From Actinomycetales bacterium (GTDB lineage: Bacteria > Actinomycetota > Actinomycetes > Actinomycetales > Cellulomonadaceae), in the NCBI GenBank assembly GCA_015655615.1, contig JAATES010000125.1, positions 1-7,640 of the forward strand: a stretch of 7,640 nucleotides of DNA, read 5' to 3'. The notes beneath the pieces were generated by a model. It saw only the letters and a program-made list of their open reading frames with translations. It searched no databases and was not told the DNA's origin. Shown piece by piece: positions 6,643-7,640 of the stretch. The number at the start of each line of letters is the position of its first letter. Within the stretch, counting starts at the first letter, position 1. The position numbers and the translations under genes are program-made.

Positions 6643-7640
6643 GCACGCTCGTCCTAGTCATCAACTCTGGTTCGTCCTCGATCAAGTACCAGCTGATCGA
6701 CGTGGACAGCGAGGACTCCCTCGCCTCCGGACTCGTCGAGCGCATCGGCCTGCCCATGGGGGGCCGCATCAAGCACGAGGGCCCGGCCGGTGAGACCGTC
6801 GTCGAGCAGCCGGTGCCCAACCATGAGGTCGGGATGGAGCTCGTGCTCGGCATGTTCGCCGAGCACGGCCCGGTCATCGACGAGTCTGAGCTGGCAGCCG
6901 TCGGGCATCGCATCGTCCAGGGCGGAGCGATCTTCTCCGGCCCGGCACTCATCGACGATGCCGTCCAGCAGCAGATCCTCGACCTCGCCCAGCTGGCCCC
7001 GCTGCACAACCGCGCGCACGTCGACGGCATCAGGGCCGCGCGCCATGCCTTCGCGCACACCCCGCACGTGGCCATCTTCGACACCTCGTTCTTCCGGACC
7101 CTGCCGCCCGCCGCGTACACCTATGCCATCGACCGGGACCTGGCCGCGAAGTACTCGATCCGCCGCTACGGCGCGCATGGCACCTCCCACCTCTACACGT
7201 CGCGCAAGACCGCGGAGGTGCTCGGGCGCCCCTACGAGGAGCTCAACACCATCGTCCTGCACCTGGGCAACGGTGCGTCGGCCTCCGCCGTGAGGAGCGG
7301 CAAGGCCGTCGAGACCTCCATGGGACTCACTCCGCTGGAGGGCCTGGTCATGGGCACGCGCTCAGGCGACATCGATCCGGCCGTGCTGTTCCACCTCTCC
7401 CGGCAGGCCGACTACGACACCGACCAGCTCGATGAGCTGCTGAACCGCAAGTCCGGCATGCTGGGCATGTCTGGGCACACCGATATGCGGGACGTACACG
7501 CCGCGGTGGCGGCCGGTGACGAGAACGCCCGCACCGCACTCGAGGTCTACTACCACCGGATCAAGGGGTATGTGGGCTCGTACTACGCGCACCTGGGCCA
7601 CGTCGACGCGCTCACCTTCACGGCGGGGATCGGCGAGAAC
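6639..7640 (+). CDS. ackA: Acetate kinase, lacking its C-terminal end at the window edge
   Basis: 334 codons are visible; the family is about 390-400 residues, so roughly 60-70 are outside. AckA makes ATP and acetate from acetyl-phosphate and ADP, reversibly. Signatures present: VINSGSSSIKYQL (7-19), GHRIV with Arg91, APLHN with Leu122 and His123, FDTSFF with Asp148, HLGNGASASA with Asn211, LTPLEGLVMGTRSGD with Pro232 and Arg241, and TAGIGEN at the edge. From residue 91 to 241 the numbering coincides with Methanosarcina thermophila AckA. Two familiar motifs deviate: YGFHGTSH reads YGAHGTSH (Ala179 in place of the acetate-pocket Phe), and VVHGGE reads IVQGGA (Gln94, Ala97). The GTG start overlaps the pta stop as GTGA and is preceded by GAGAGG at 6627-6632 with 6-base spacing. 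It is the last visible gene of the operon. It supplies substrate-level ATP from the phosphoketolase route. Confidence 0.96.
   Translation, partial: MSTLVLVINSGSSSIKYQLIDVDSEDSLASGLVERIGLPMGGRIKHEGPAGETVVEQPVPNHEVGMELVLGMFAEHGPVIDESELAAVGHRIVQGGAIFSGPALIDDAVQQQILDLAQLAPLHNRAHVDGIRAARHAFAHTPHVAIFDTSFFRTLPPAAYTYAIDRDLAAKYSIRRYGAHGTSHLYTSRKTAEVLGRPYEELNTIVLHLGNGASASAVRSGKAVETSMGLTPLEGLVMGTRSGDIDPAVLFHLSRQADYDTDQLDELLNRKSGMLGMSGHTDMRDVHAAVAAGDENARTALEVYYHRIKGYVGSYYAHLGHVDALTFTAGIGEN

Overview
The window is high-GC DNA with actinobacterial-style proteins (a long-form Pta with a BioD-like N-terminus, an actinobacterial AckA, GTG/TTG starts, and two genes that look leaderless). The best guess is a member of the Micrococcales or a relative. 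No rRNA or other marker allows a genus call. There are no RNA genes, insertion sequences, CRISPR arrays or phage genes, and no gene-free stretch longer than about 190 bases.

Layout. The left quarter (1-1918) is a minus-strand group read right to left: a SURF1-family cytochrome oxidase assembly protein (1013-1918), an Rrf2-family regulator (482-985), and the N-terminal part of a secreted CAP-domain protein (1-425, running off the left edge, with a TTG start set by a good ribosome binding site). A 186-base divergent intergenic region (1919-2104) carries helically phased GCAAA repeats, a duplicated Shine-Dalgarno-like segment and a possible 17-codon leader peptide with four consecutive histidines. 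The right three quarters is a plus-strand operon: phosphoketolase xfp (2105-4537), phosphate acetyltransferase pta (4534-6642) and acetate kinase ackA (6639 to the right edge, about 60-70 residues missing).

How they work together. Phosphoketolase splits xylulose-5-phosphate (and perhaps fructose-6-phosphate) to acetyl-phosphate. Pta converts acetyl-phosphate to and from acetyl-CoA, and AckA uses it to make ATP and acetate. Both gene junctions are 4-base GTGA stop/start overlaps, so the three enzymes are probably translationally coupled. The divergent partner genes concern aerobic respiration (SURF1) and sensing/regulation (Rrf2), so the shared intergenic region could balance respiration against the acetyl-phosphate shunt; this last point is inference.

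No previously undescribed system is evident. The most checkable oddities are an AckA whose acetate-pocket Phe (position 179 in Methanosarcina numbering) is Ala, the possible histidine-rich leader peptide ending on the xfp start codon, an Rrf2 protein without the usual cysteine cluster ligands, and an in-frame 18-base triplication at the SURF1 C-terminus.
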